Shown piece by piece: positions 11,702 to 23,043 of a stretch of DNA of 64,000 bases (the first letter of the stretch is position 1; each line of letters begins with the position of its first letter). Below the pieces are notes generated by a model, which was given only the letters and a program-made list of their open reading frames with translations, was not told the DNA's origin and made no database searches. The stretch is from Canna indica (taxonomy: Eukaryota; Streptophyta; Magnoliopsida; Zingiberales; Cannaceae), in NCBI GenBank assembly GCA_034359265.1, contig CP136898.1, positions 39,393,501 through 39,457,500 of the forward strand, read 5' to 3'. The translations under genes were made by a program, and so were the position numbers.

Positions 11702-12477
11702 TCAGGTCAATGGGGCTGCAATCCTGGAGAAGTTCTCTATGAACTTTCTGTAGTATCCAGCCAAGCCAAGAAAACTGCGGACCTCAGTCACACTGGTTGG
11801 CCTCCTCCAGTTCTGCACCGCCTCCACCTTAGCAGGGTCTACCCTTATCCCTTCCTGGGACACCACATGGCCTAGGAACCCCACACTTCCTAACCAGAAT
11901 TCACACTTGGAAAACTTGACAAACAATCGGTGCTCTCTGAGGGTTTCCAGGACCATTCTCAGGTGCTTAGAGTGCTCTTCCTCACTCTTGGAGTAGACTA
12001 GAATGTCGCCAATGAAGACGATCACAAAGCTATCTAGGTACTCCTTAAATACCCTGCTCATTAGGTCCATGAAGGTAGCAGATGCATTGGTCAGACCAAA
12101 GGACACCACTAGAAACTCGTAGTGACCATAACTAGTCCTGAAGGCGGTCTTAGGCACATCGCAGTCCCGGATTCTCAACTAATGGTATCTGGACCTCAAG
12201 TCTAACTTAGAGAACCATTGTACCCCTGTAGCTGGTCAAACAGATCGTCAATCCTCGACAGAGGATAACGATTCTAGATTATCACCTTATTCAATTGCCT
12301 ATAATCGATGCACATGCGCATAGATCCATCCTTCTTCTTTACGAAGAGCACCGGGGCACCCCATGGTGACACGCTCGGCCAGATGAAACCCAGGTGTAGC
12401 ATCTCTTGCAACAACTCTTTTAGTTCCCTGAGTTCCGTCGGCGTCATCCGATAGGGTGGAATGGAAATGGGCTTCAC
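11702..12477 (-). pseudogene. Reverse transcriptase of element B
   Basis: Ty3-gypsy RT. N-terminal part (12274-12477): [50 protein letters not shown]-terminal part (11702-12178): [32 protein letters not shown] and [11 protein letters not shown]. The first Asp of the catalytic FIDD pair is Gly (GGC, codon at 12008-12010). The two parts are split by a frameshift and stop between 12178 and 12274. Confidence 0.9.
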
Positions 12478-12565
12478 CCCGGGCTACAATTCAATGCAGA
12501 AATCAACAACTCTACTAAGCGGCAACCCCGGGAACTCCTTGGGAACACATTGGGAAACTCACAAA

Positions 12566-13108
12566 CTAGCAGAGTTCCACCGACATCCCTTGCGCTTCCC
12601 CTTTCTCTCCACCAACGGATACAAAGGCCAGGAAGGACTGACAGCCCCCCTGAAGCAGGTTACGAGCCTTAAGGGCTGAGATGACCCCAATCGGCTCGCT
12701 CCTCCCCTCTCCTTGGAAGGAGAACTGCGGCAACTCGGGCTTGCTGAACATGACTGCCTTAGCCCTACAGTCCAACAATACAAAGTGCTCTACCAGCCAA
12801 TCCATGCCAAGGATGACATCGAGCTCAAGCATGGGTAGGAGTGACAAATCTACCTTTAGCGCATGGCCGCAGCTAAGCACTTCACAGCCTTGGAAGATTA
12901 ATTTGGCTATAATTTCATTGCCCGTAGGCGTTGGTACTACTAATGGCCCATCATGCAAGGAAGGTGCCATCGGCAACTCAGCAGCAAATTTGGCAGATAC
13001 AAATGAGTGTGTGGCACCCAGATCAAACAGAACATACATAGTTAATGAACATACTAAAATAGTATCTGCCACCACTGCCTTGGATGCCACTGTCCCATCA
13101 CGATTCAT
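12566..13108 (-). pseudogene. Aspartic protease of element B
   Basis: Retropepsin-like domain ahead of RT. The active site reads LFDLGATHSFVS, where DSG is expected, so the Ser is replaced by Leu (codon at 13019-13021). The second conserved block DVILGMDWL is present. The frame is open for 180 residues and ends before RT. Confidence 0.85.
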
Positions 13109-13177
13109 AGCATATACCCTAGCAGGCGGCCTCTTTAAATGACTGGCCTGCGACCCCTTGTTCTATGTCTGACCTCT

Positions 13178-13750
13178 CTAAGCCACTGAACCTACTGACA
13201 TAGCTGACTTTCCTTTAGACTGATCAAGCTTCTGGCCAATTCCCTCGGGACAGCCCTTCTTGAAATGCCCAACTCGACCGCACCTATAGTAAGCACTAGT
13301 ATGACCAAGGCAAGATCCCCAGTTCCTTCGACTGAAGTTGCCATATTGCGGTGCCTCAGATCTCTGAGAACCACCTCCTAACACTGTCGGCCTTACCGAC
13401 CTAGTCCTTGGGCCCCCACGGCCCCGATTACCATTCTGCCCCCGGATCTGCTGGTGGTCTGCAGCGGTCATTGCCCCCTCAGAATGGCACGGTCGACTAC
13501 CAGATCCTTGCGGTCGAAATTTCTTCTTGGCTGGCCCATCATTCCTTTCAAATGGCACCAAGACTTCTTTCCGAAGGGCTTCATCCAATACACGGGCAAG
13601 AGTGGAATCCTCAATATAGTGGATGAGCTTGCCAGTCTGAGGCCTCAAGCCTCCAACGAACCTCTTGACCCTGGCGATCTCATATGCCACTAGGGTCGGA
13701 TGATACTTGTAAAGACGGTTGAAATCCATCTCATATTCTAATACTGACAT
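13178..13750 (-). pseudogene. C-terminal gag of element B with zinc knuckle
   Basis: The frame has the MSVLEYEMDFNRLYKY..L region of Ty3 gag, a FVGGLRP block, a Gly/Arg-rich linker and one CCHC knuckle whose first Cys is Tyr (YRCGRVGHFKKGC). The N-terminal half of gag is missing, because only about 400 bases separate this frame from the PBS. Nearby frames on plus are shadows. Confidence 0.8.
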
Positions 13751-14139
13751 GCCCCCACTATAACATCATATATAGCAATAACATGAGCATAAAATTGATA
13801 CTAGTCCTATCATAACAATCGGCAGTTGGCCATTCCCTGCGAGTAAATAAACCCGCAAATAATGGCTCTACTCAATAAGTATCACTTGGCCACTATGGGG
13901 CTTACCATGCATAATTAGTTTGGTCGTGCCCGACCTTCCTCTCATTACAATACTCGGCCACACTGGCCCGCTGTCACATAATAAATTCTTAACAGAAACT
14001 TTTAAAATTGATTAATCGCTTGGTGCACTGAGTGCAGGAGTGGTCGCTCAATCTCGTAGCATAGCTATACCATATGTCGACACGCTAGCATATATCTCAT
14101 ACGGTACCCAACACTTAGTCATAGTCAAGACCTAACCTA
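13751..14139 (-). other. 5' leader of element B
   Basis: Sequence between PBS and remaining gag. No frame is conserved; it has text related to LTR U5 (CTCGGCCACACTGGCCC). The missing half of gag implies a deletion somewhere in this stretch. Confidence 0.5.
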
Positions 14140-14157
14140 GTGCTCTAATACCAACTT
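14140..14157 (-). other. Primer-binding site of element B (initiator Met tRNA type)
   Basis: Reverse strand after the LTR end GGTGTGACA reads AAGTTGGTATTAGAGCAC. The TGGTATTAGAGC core differs by one base from TGGTATCAGAGC, the standard initiator-Met site. It establishes 14158-16720 as the 5' LTR. Confidence 0.85.
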
Positions 14158-16720
14158 TGTCACACCCCAACTGAGGGGAGTATGACCAGCCAAGGCCTAC
14201 GTCCCACCCTGTAGCCTACTGTCTACACTGACATATAAGAAACCAGAACATATCGATAAAAGAAACCACAACAAAATCTTTATCTAAAGTTTTCAAAGTT
14301 CACAATATATGTTTTCAAACCAAAGAAGAAAACCAGCATCGTAACAAATAGAACATCTCAAATATCAAACTTTACAAACTTTTCCAAAACACAATGTCAG
14401 TGCAGAAAAGGTAACAACTACTATAAGGCACTGGACTATGACCCAAGGACGCCGCTATGAGATACGGCACCACCACCTACCCTCCAGCTACGCCATGCCG
14501 ATAAGCCAAAATCATTGTTTGTGCTCTTAAAAAAAATAAAGAAACAAACTGTGAGTCCACTTGGGACTCAATGAGCGGTTCTTGCGAACCTCCACATAAT
14601 CCTCAGTTACACATGCATAGCATATAAGGCAACATAATGCATATTCAGGGAGGTAAGCTACTTTTAATGTGACTACTAACCCCATGGGTCATTCTGTATA
14701 CACAGTATATGTGAAAATCTACCATCTTGGCCTATCAAGCCTCCGACATCCGGCCCTTGGGGCTACTTATGGTATAAAAATCCCGGCTACAGCGGGCCCT
14801 ACCATACAAGGTGGAATCACACTGGTCATTCGGCCACATCATATCACGATGTAAACAACAAATCCAGGGCCATCGACTAGGATGGTCTACTAGTCTCCGG
14901 ACACCGTCTGGGGTAGGGATAGCTAATCCCACCAAACTGGGGTCTCACACCTAGCCGGCCCACTGGTGCATCTCAAGACCCAATCACTGGCCGACCTAAG
15001 CATTGGTCATTCCCAACCTCCACGTTTCTCGGCGGACCATCTCAAGCACATCACACAATCAAGTGTCCTAGTGTTTCCTTATATACACTTCGGGCCATTG
15101 CTCGTATCCGGCCCTACGCCAGTCTGCAGGGTCAGCAAATTAATGCTGCCCTTTCAAATTGCGCACACCTAATGGTTCTAGATTTCCAAAAATGTTTACT
15201 AGCAGTCCTAGAAGTTATGTCATCTCCTAGCTAAGTTTCCATATATACTGAGCATCTAACAATGTCCTACACGTCGCCTTCCGTTATACACTACCTTGGG
15301 TGAGGAATTCTATGAACCAATCTTAGAATTTCACCCACGAATATTTCAGGACAGCATGTGTACATCACTTACCAAATTAATTTCGGATAGTAACATCATG
15401 AAGAATCGAAATAAAAAAGTAAGTAATGTAGAGGTTAAACCCATAGGGAACGTACACTAAGTATAAAAACAATTAAACATGATATGAGCAATTAAATGAA
15501 ACCTTTCTTGTCTACATATACTATATAAGCATTAGCAAGAACATTTCCAATTTGATAATATAAATCTATCCCAACATTTCACAACATGAATATGGATTAA
15601 CATTAACGTGAATATGAATAAACATTAAACGGAGGGATATGAACAACTACACAAAATCGTTCGCTTCCTCCCCTTTTTCCTTGATCGGCTGAAGCTTGAG
15701 CAAGGTCACCCTTGCTTGGCCGATCAATCCATGTGGGAAGGGCCTGGAACCTATGCATTTTAACCAATGGAACAGTACACATAAACTTCAAATTGAATCT
15801 AACATTTAAACGTGACGGTGCGGGTTAAGACGATAAAATACGAGATCCAATAATCCAATACAAACAATCCTACTTTTCCCCCTTCTACTGCTCAGCCAAC
15901 TCGAGCAGGATGATAACCATGCTCGACCGAACATCTAGGGGTGGTGGACATGGCTGCGATGTCTACACGATTGTCAATCCAAAAGCAAAAACAAGCGAAT
16001 ACAAGTCGATGCTCAAGTTGCGAGACAAGCGAGGAAATTGGAGAAAATTTCGGCATGACCTTTCCCCTTTTTCTCGACTCAGCCAGCACCTTAAAACAAG
16101 AATTCAACATGTATAAAACCACAAAATCACATCATATACAATGATCTAAGAATCTAACATGGAGAAACAACTCGATCGGCAAAACTCGTGAAGAAGAATC
16201 CCTATTTCAAAATCTATGGGGCCGGCCACCCTCCTCCCCTCAACATCTATCCAACCAATCACCTTGATTGAGGAGGATGAAAGATCGGATGATGACAAAT
16301 TCATATCTTCCGGCGATGTGCGAAATCCCGGATTGACCAAATCCCTTTTCCCCTTGCTTCTTCTCCCCCTCTCTTTGGCGTTGCCTTGTGCAACTCAAGG
16401 ATGAGTCGCACGGCACAAGGATGAGAGATTTTAATCCCTCATCTAGCCTTCCATATAGGCACTTGACTCCTACTCAAGACTCGACTAAATCCGAACTCGA
16501 CTTGGGTTCCGACTCAACCGGCAACATGAGTCGATTTAAACTTGATTTAAGGTATGATTGCATAAAAGGAAAGTCAATGACCCAACTAAATTTCATACAC
16601 CAATGGTCGGGTCATTCCTTTTCACTTGAGGCGATCCTGAGGCTTGACTCGACTATCCCCGGGTCCGGCTCGCTGCACCAAAATAGATTTTTATATTAGG
16701 AAATTTTTCCAGGTCTTATA
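14158..16720 (-). repeat. 5' LTR of element B (about 2,563 bp)
   Basis: Starts TGTCACACCCCAACTGAGGG on plus and ends GGTCTTATA at 16720, where the usual ACA terminus has mutated. It pairs with 7806-9698. It carries donor-like AGGTGAT/GAGTGG text near 16250-16265 and acceptor-like text near 14525 on the minus strand. The outer flank is the inside of element F, so B inserted into F. A 5-bp duplication cannot be tested because the other end of B is lost. Confidence 0.9.
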
Positions 16721-17100
16721 GGTAGTGAGATTTGACAAGCGGGGGAAATTGAGCCCTAGGTTCATTGGACCATTTCTCATTCTTAATCGGAAAGGGGTAG
16801 TGGTGTATGAGTTGGCATTGCCTCCTAGCATGGACAAGATTCATCCCGTGTTTCATGTATCCATGCTGAAGCGGTATGTTAGAAATGACTCTCATGTGCT
16901 GGAGCCCACCGCACTAGAGGTAGACACGTCGATCTCCTATGAGGAAAGGCCCATGGAGATTCTGGACAAGCAGGTCAGAAAACTGAGGTCCAAAGAGTTT
17001 CCCTTGGTGAAGGTACGGTGAGAGTACCATTCGGGTCAGGAGGCGACCTGGGAGTTGGAGCAGGATATGATGGAGAAATATCCTCATTTATTCTATTGAA
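16721..17100 (+). pseudogene. Integrase C-terminus and chromodomain of element F
   Basis: Plus-strand remnant of a related polyprotein: RFDKRGKLSPRFIGPFLILN, VVYELALPPSM, HPVFHVSMLKRYV, EILDKQVRKLRSKEFPLVKVR. The Trp of the VRW motif is a stop (TGA, 17019-17021), after which EYHSGQEATWELEQDM..YPHLF continues in the same frame. The 5' end is cut by the insertion of element B. Followed by spacer, polypurine tract and its 3' LTR. Confidence 0.9.
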
Positions 17101-17147
17101 ATAGTAAGTTCCTTTTCTACCCCTAAATTCAAGGATGAATTTTTTTC

Positions 17148-17159
17148 AAGGGGGGAGAT
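17148..17159 (+). other. Polypurine tract of element F
   Basis: AAGGGGGGAGAT immediately before TGTAATACCC. It fixes the start of the 3' LTR of F at 17160. Confidence 0.85.
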
Positions 17160-19485
17160 TGTAATACCCGCTAAAGTTTAATGAATATTTTTTTTGCTTG
17201 TATTGGTTTCAGCGGGATGATCATGACGCGCAATGGTGCGTGCAGAGTTGATCGGTAGCGCTTGACTTGAGGTGAGACCCTTGCACCTTGGGAATACCCT
17301 TATTTATGAGTTAATTTATGTTTTAAGCTTGAGTTGAGTTCGACCTGAGTCTGAGGGTGCAATCGGATCTCAAATCGGACTCATTTTTTAGCGACTTGGG
17401 TCGACTTAAGTGGAGAGGGGCAAAATAGTAATTTGGCCTTTGAAAAAAAGACTTACATGTGACCGTACAGCTCCAAGGAGGAGCTGCACGCATCCCTACG
17501 TGGCGAGTAGAGGAGGAGCGCTTGGGTGGAGTTTTGCGGTCGGGAATCGGAGCCTCGCCGGAATTGATTCGTCGCGAGGCTTCGTCAACGCCTTCTCTTC
17601 CTTTGAACTCAGTTGTAGGTGAGTGGATCTTCCCTAAAAATCCCTAGAGATGATGATTAGGGGCTGCCGAGTATTGTTCTTGAAATTGAAGTTGAGTTCA
17701 TATGTTTTCTTGCGAGTTGTTTGATTCTTCATGTTTGTATGCGTCGATTGTTGATTGTAGGGCGCCCATTGAGGTTTGGAAGGATGCGCCCTAGGGCATG
17801 GCCCCAAACCTTTGGAAGGGCTGGCCCTAGTAGGGGAAACTCAATATTGGTGTTGATGATTATTTCTAAATTTATTCTTGATTAATTCCAAAAATTACAT
17901 GTACTACATCATGCTTAAATCTCACTTTGTTGTGGCCTAGTATGGCCGAATGACCCTAAGGTTGTAGGGTACCCTCAAAGGGCAAATAGATAAGTTTTTA
18001 CTTCTTGATATGATGCCATGTTTCTGTGCTCTAGGTGTTAAGTAAAGCTAATCACATATGCTGAAATTTATCATGATATGCTAGAATTTTGTTAATGTAT
18101 GCTGAGATTGTTTATCTTGTTTGAGATAGTAATGCAGTTTGTAAAATACTGAAATAACCTATTAATCTTTATGTACGCTATATTCTACGAACTTAGAAAT
18201 CATTGTTACTGCATGAACAAGAATGTATGAGTAGGAAATGGATTGGTTAAGTAGGCTGGAATTGTCATCGTGTCTATTAAACAATTTAGGTTGCGAGCCT
18301 GGTGCGACATTCCTAGATTGCTGTAATTATAGCTAGGAGTTTAACTTTGTGAAAAGTAGGAAATTTGAACTCTTCCATGTCGGCATGAGGGTATAGTCCT
18401 CGAGTGGAAAATTTAGGAAAGTCGCCCGTAGAAGGGATGAAATTTCGGATGTGGATCGACGTTCTGCGAGACATGAGAAAGAAAGAAAATTTAGGAGTTC
18501 GGTTGTTTATCTGAATCAAAATCCTTAGGCAGATTTGGTAATCTTTTCATTGTCCGCGAAATTCATAAACTCGGACGAGACTTCGAACTATAAGTACGAG
18601 ATGACTTTGGGCCGGGTGGGCCGAGTGGTGCGCATCGTTCACGTGATGACATCGGGCCGGATGGCCCAAGTGGTGCACATCGCGCACAAGATGATATTGG
18701 GCTGAGTGGTGCATATCATGCACGAGATGATATTGGGCTGGTTGGGTCGAGTGGTTCACATCACGGTCGAGTTGATGTTGGTCCGTATTTGGCTGAGTGG
18801 TACGCCTAGCATTCGAGTGATTACGGGGCGAAACATAAGTCGATGAGCCACGCCGACGATAGACTCGAGTGACATGGGTCGGGGGGCCTTTCCTGACAGA
18901 ATGTGGGCACTAAGGCTAGTGGGCCTTCCTAGCTCAGTGGGCCCGAGTTGGGGAGTTTGCTGGGGGTGGTCGGCCTAGACTATGAGGTGTGCGTAGCGCA
19001 CAAGTTATTTATGAAATGTGTTAAATGTTTTTATATCTGCTATTTAATTACATAATTAATTACTGCATTATTTATGTAATATGGTTTGGCTTGGTGATGG
19101 TCGAGGTGGCTACTCACTGAGTTCTTTGAACTCACCCTCCTTTTATGTATACTATTTTGCAGAGAGTGATCATTTTGGTATGGCGCGGCTGGTGACGGCG
19201 GACTCTGGTGGCAGTCTCGTGAAACTCGTTGATGCAGTTGAGTCGAGTCGAGTCAAGTTGTGTCGGATTTGAGTTGTTTAAGAGACATATAGTGTAATTG
19301 AAACTTGTTGTGTTGAACCCTGAACTTATTCGGGATAGATACTTGGTTATGTACTTCCTTCTTAAATTAATACTGAGTTGCTACTTTGATATTAATTGAG
19401 TATGTCATGGTATTTTAAATTGGCTATGTTAGATGGTTATTTGTGATTGTTTGGACTAGGCTTCAGGGTGCATAGAATCAAATTA
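17160..19485 (+). repeat. 3' LTR of element F (second LTR family)
   Basis: Begins TGTAATACCCGCTAAAG. The right end is not exact: it should be near 19485, where minus-oriented LTR H begins, but neither edge has a clear TG/CA. It shares layout with family A LTRs (donor-like AGGTGAGTGG at about 17617-17626, acceptor-like TATTTTGCAGAGAG near 19153-19166, internal tandem repeats), but most of its sequence differs. Short open frames at 17410-17647 lie in the putative leader exon and show no protein motif. Confidence 0.75.
18605..18800 (+). repeat. Tandem repeats inside LTR F, unit near 55 bp
   Basis: Four to five degenerate units with the word GATGATATTGGGCTG or TTGGGC..GTGGTGCACATC, for example near 18606, 18653, 18690 and 18728. 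Units vary in length. LTR H carries a different array at the equivalent place, so this part of the LTR seems prone to local duplication. Confidence 0.65.
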
Positions 19486-21579
19486 CCGTGCAACATACTC
19501 ATGAATAGAATCAAATATCAAATATGAGTACAAGAACCAAGTGCAATGACTGAAACAATATGACTCAAATGCAAGTACACATGACATCCTACTACACGAC
19601 TACGACCCAACGCGTCACGAGATCCCCTGCCTGAGCTTGCAATTCCTAGCCGTGCTGCATAGGTTCAATCGTACTACTACAGGTCAAGATCTGCAAAACA
19701 ACATAAAAAGAGTGGTGAGTCCCTAAGGAACTAAGTGAGTGGTTCTACCGAACCTCCACCTAAATCCCATATACTTAAATATATATAACATGAAATAAAT
19801 TCGCAGGTAAATTCAGGGATTTAGCACACCACCTGGCCCAATTGGCCAAACTGCATGCAAAGAGATTATTCGGCCATGATGGCCCACATTCAAATAAATT
19901 CTTGACCGTAACAACCAAACAAACACAAATATAACTCGGCCTCGACCAGCCACCCAATCATGAGTAATACTCGGCCTCGACCAACCGCATGAACATGTGT
20001 AATAGTCGGCCTTGACTAGCCGTACAACGTGTAATACTCGGCCTCGACCAACCGCATGAACATGTGTAATAGTCGACCCCGACCAGCTGTAAAACATGTA
20101 TAATACTCGGCATCGACCAGTCGTACAACATGTGTAATACTCAGCCTCGACCAGCCGTACAAGCACAATACACAATACACATTTAATTATAAGGTTGCAC
20201 AGCACAGTACACAATACACAATATACTTGTGCCCGCACCCGGCCCTACGCCTGGATCATATCATTTAATTTCTATGTGTCACCCTACACATATTGTCTCT
20301 ATGTCTATAAATAAATTATAAGTTTTCTAGCAATTCCGTCATGATATGATATTATATTATATTTACACAGCTTTTAAACTGAAATTGTTCACTGTTATTG
20401 CAGGAATTAATCACTTCGCATAAAGAATCACTTTCTCAATGAAAACCATAGGTGAAGGTTTTCCATGTAGAAAAACATAGGTAGTTATCAGTACACAAAT
20501 AATTTGCAACTTATAAATATTATCCATGATCCTAAATACCTATTAATCGGATGTATTTTCTGCATCAATCATGATGCTGTTTTGTCTTCAAAATCAAAGT
20601 GATATATTAAACAAATACTAAAGATGTACTTCTTGATTATTGGGCCAATTCTAACCACACATTAAATTTCACCAATTCCAATTTGAACAAAGAAGGAAAA
20701 AAAGAAAGAAAGCTAAATTGAGACCAAAATCTCCTCCTTAACCAATCTCTGCTAGATGATATAATTTATGCATCGGCAACTCTGGAACTTAAGGAAATCA
20801 CAGTAAGAGCGAGTACAACAAGACCAATATACGACGAATAGATATTTGCATCATTGCGATCAAAGTAAACATGCACAATAGATTTGAAATGGATAAAAGA
20901 ATGCATTTTCCCTTCAAAATAACAACAATAAAGCTAGAAGAACACCCAAACAGAAAGGAAGCGCATCCCTTCTGAAGAATCCACAAATTTCATATCTAAC
21001 TTGCCGGAAATCAATGATTTCCAAACAAATTACAGCATAATCCAATCTAATTTACAACCGATTAAATCCTAAAGCTAGGGTATAAAACCACTCACATTGA
21101 GAAGAAGACGAGAAGGAAAATGATCTCTTGCGTCCTCGCTCCGACGATCTCCAGCGTTGACAAATTCAACCACAACAAGGCTGCCCCGTCCCCCCTTCTC
21201 CGATCGCCCCAAATGCCAAGAAACCTAGGGATGTGTGCGGTCTCCCTAAGAGCCGTATGGTCCCAAGTTTTTATATATTTTATTTTATTTTTAATTGCCA
21301 AATGACTACTTTACCATCCAGCTTAAGTTAACCCATGAACCCAACTCTATTGGTTTATACTTGTCCGAATCGAGTTCCGTTTGAACTTATAGACTCGACT
21401 CGACCAACCTTCCATCCCGACTCAAACAAAATAATTTTCATCAGGCGTAAGATTCATTTCACAAATCATGCCCTTCGACGATTACTCAGCCCGCTTCGGC
21501 GCGCATCCCGGCTTCTCACTAAAGCCAAAAAAAATAAACAAATAATTTTTTTTTCTATATTTTTTCGCGGGTATTACAA
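19486..21579 (-). repeat. LTR H, minus orientation, family of F
   Basis: The right edge GGGTATTACA at 21579 followed by a C-rich polypurine complement shows a 3' LTR of a minus-strand element. Reverse complement starts TGTAATACCCGCGAAAA. It contains acceptor-like text near 19695 and donor-like CACTCACATTGAG near 21092 (minus strand). The left edge lies against LTR F and is not exact. F and H form a head-facing inverted pair of related LTRs. Confidence 0.75.
19960..20168 (-). repeat. Tandem repeats inside LTR H, unit near 36 bp
   Basis: About six copies of a word like AATACTCGGCCTCGACCA..CG...AACATGTGT between 19966 and 20165. The 141-residue minus-strand frame across it (19813-20238) is a product of this repeat. 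Confidence 0.8.
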
Positions 21580-21830
21580 TTTCCCCCCTTCAAGAAAATT
21601 CATCCTCAAATTTTGGGATAGGCTATAGATTCACAAATCAAAGAACCCGAACGAGTGTTAGCTATGCACATTGTGCGACGCCAAACCTTTGCCACACTTG
21701 GCACCACAATTATATCTCTAAATTCCTTAGACATCCTCTCCGTCCACTCTTCATCCATAGTTATGGTACAATCTAAATACGCTAGCTTGACAGGCACACC
21801 CTCAACAGATAATAGGTACAAGCTTACTCA
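21580..21830 (-). pseudogene. Tail of element H internal region
   Basis: Directly after LTR H comes the reverse-strand polypurine tract (AAGGGGGGAAAT) and text for the usual ..FEDEFS end of gypsy pol. A 71-codon minus frame (21606-21821) ends YPKI. It has no domain I recognise, so it may be the variable polyprotein tail or unrelated sequence joined by a deletion. Confidence 0.5.
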
Positions 21831-22454
21831 TCACCATCTAACTCGAGTGGGCGTGGTCTCCCATCAACAACTCGAGTGCCCTCAAAGACTTTACCTTGGC
21901 CCCAAAATGCCTGACCACACCGACCCAAAGACTTTGTTAACCATAGAAACCATCAAGTTGAAAAATTATAATCGCATGCACTTACACCTATCCCCCAGCT
22001 CTCGTACCCTCCCACGGCCCTAACTCGCGGCCGCGTACCTCGCCAATCCAATCCACATATAAATGCAATAAAGTAAATCAATAAATCATCATTGAACTGG
22101 TAATAAGCATGTGAGGATCTAATAATTCATCTCGTGCGCGTTGCGCACCCTCCGGCCCAACTCGGTCCAAACAGGATACCCTGAACCATCACAGAATACA
22201 ATTCGCAAGTCGCTCACTAGGTTGGCCACCCTAGTGAACTCCTGCCTCGGGCTCACTGAGCTAGGAAGGCCCTCTAGTCTCAGTGCCCTGAATACTTGGT
22301 CGGGAAAGGCCCTCCAACCAGTGCCACTCGGGTCAGTCGTCGGCGTGGCCCACCGATGAATATCTCGACCCAATATCAACTCGCTGGGTCGGACATTAGC
22401 TTCAGATGCTAACACACTTCCTAGCATGGCCATCACACTCACATCCACAAGCAC
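21831..22454 (-). repeat. LTR fragment K, same family as F and H
   Basis: From about 22064 to 22450 the plus strand matches the reverse complement of LTR F near 18780-19080, for example CACTGAGCTAGGAAGGCCC at about 22253-22271. The part 21831-22063 is less clear. It is cut by the MITE at 22455. No edges are preserved. Confidence 0.65.
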
Positions 22455-23035
22455 TAGGGGAGAGCAGAATTTATCGATTAATCAAGAAAACCAATTAATC
22501 GACCGAACCGAAACTGAATTAACCGAACCGATTTTTTGGATTAATTTTCGGTTTGATTAACGGTTAAATTTTTTTAAGATTTTGGTTTTCGGTTCGGTTT
22601 GGTAAATTAACCGAATAATAATATAAGATATATAAAATATAAACAAACATCTTATAACATATGTTTGCCTTGGTGGTCATGTGGAGATTTGCCTTGGTGG
22701 TCATGTGGAGATTTTAACATCTCAGTCGCCAAGTTCGAATCCTGGTGGAAGATGTTATTTTTATTTTATGTTCTATATATGTATATATATTAAATGTTAG
22801 TTGGGTATAAATCAATAAATTGATTTGCTAAGATGGTTAGAGTGATATGTATATGTTTGATTTGTTTGGGTTTGAACCTTGGCCAGATGTTATAATTTTA
22901 TTAATTTTCTATTTTTTTTTTGGTAAATTCGGTAAATTAACCAAACCGAACGGTTAATTGATTTTTTTTATTTCGATTTGGTTAACTGATGGTACGATTC
23001 GATTATTAACCGAACCAAACCGTTGCTCACCCCTA
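22455..23035. mobile_element. hAT-type MITE, 581 bp, with 8-bp target duplication
   Basis: Ends TAGGGGAGAGCA and TTGCTCACCCCTA form the short terminal inverted repeats common in plant hAT MITEs. Inside, long inverted stretches repeat the words GGTTAATTCGGTT / AACCGAACCGAA on both sides. Flanks are ACAAGCAC (22447-22454) and ACAAACAC (23036-23043), an 8-bp duplication with one change. No coding capacity. The centre holds a 24-bp direct tandem copy (22664-22687, 22688-22711) and two tRNA-like B-box words. Confidence 0.9.
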
Positions 23036-23043
23036 ACAAACAC

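Noticed and set aside
19813..20238. 141-codon minus frame, Val/Arg/Tyr-rich
   Set aside because: It is the translation of the 36-bp tandem repeat in LTR H.
22733..22742. A possible tRNA gene in the MITE
   Set aside because: Only B-box-like words are present; no cloverleaf with acceptor and anticodon arms can be drawn around them.
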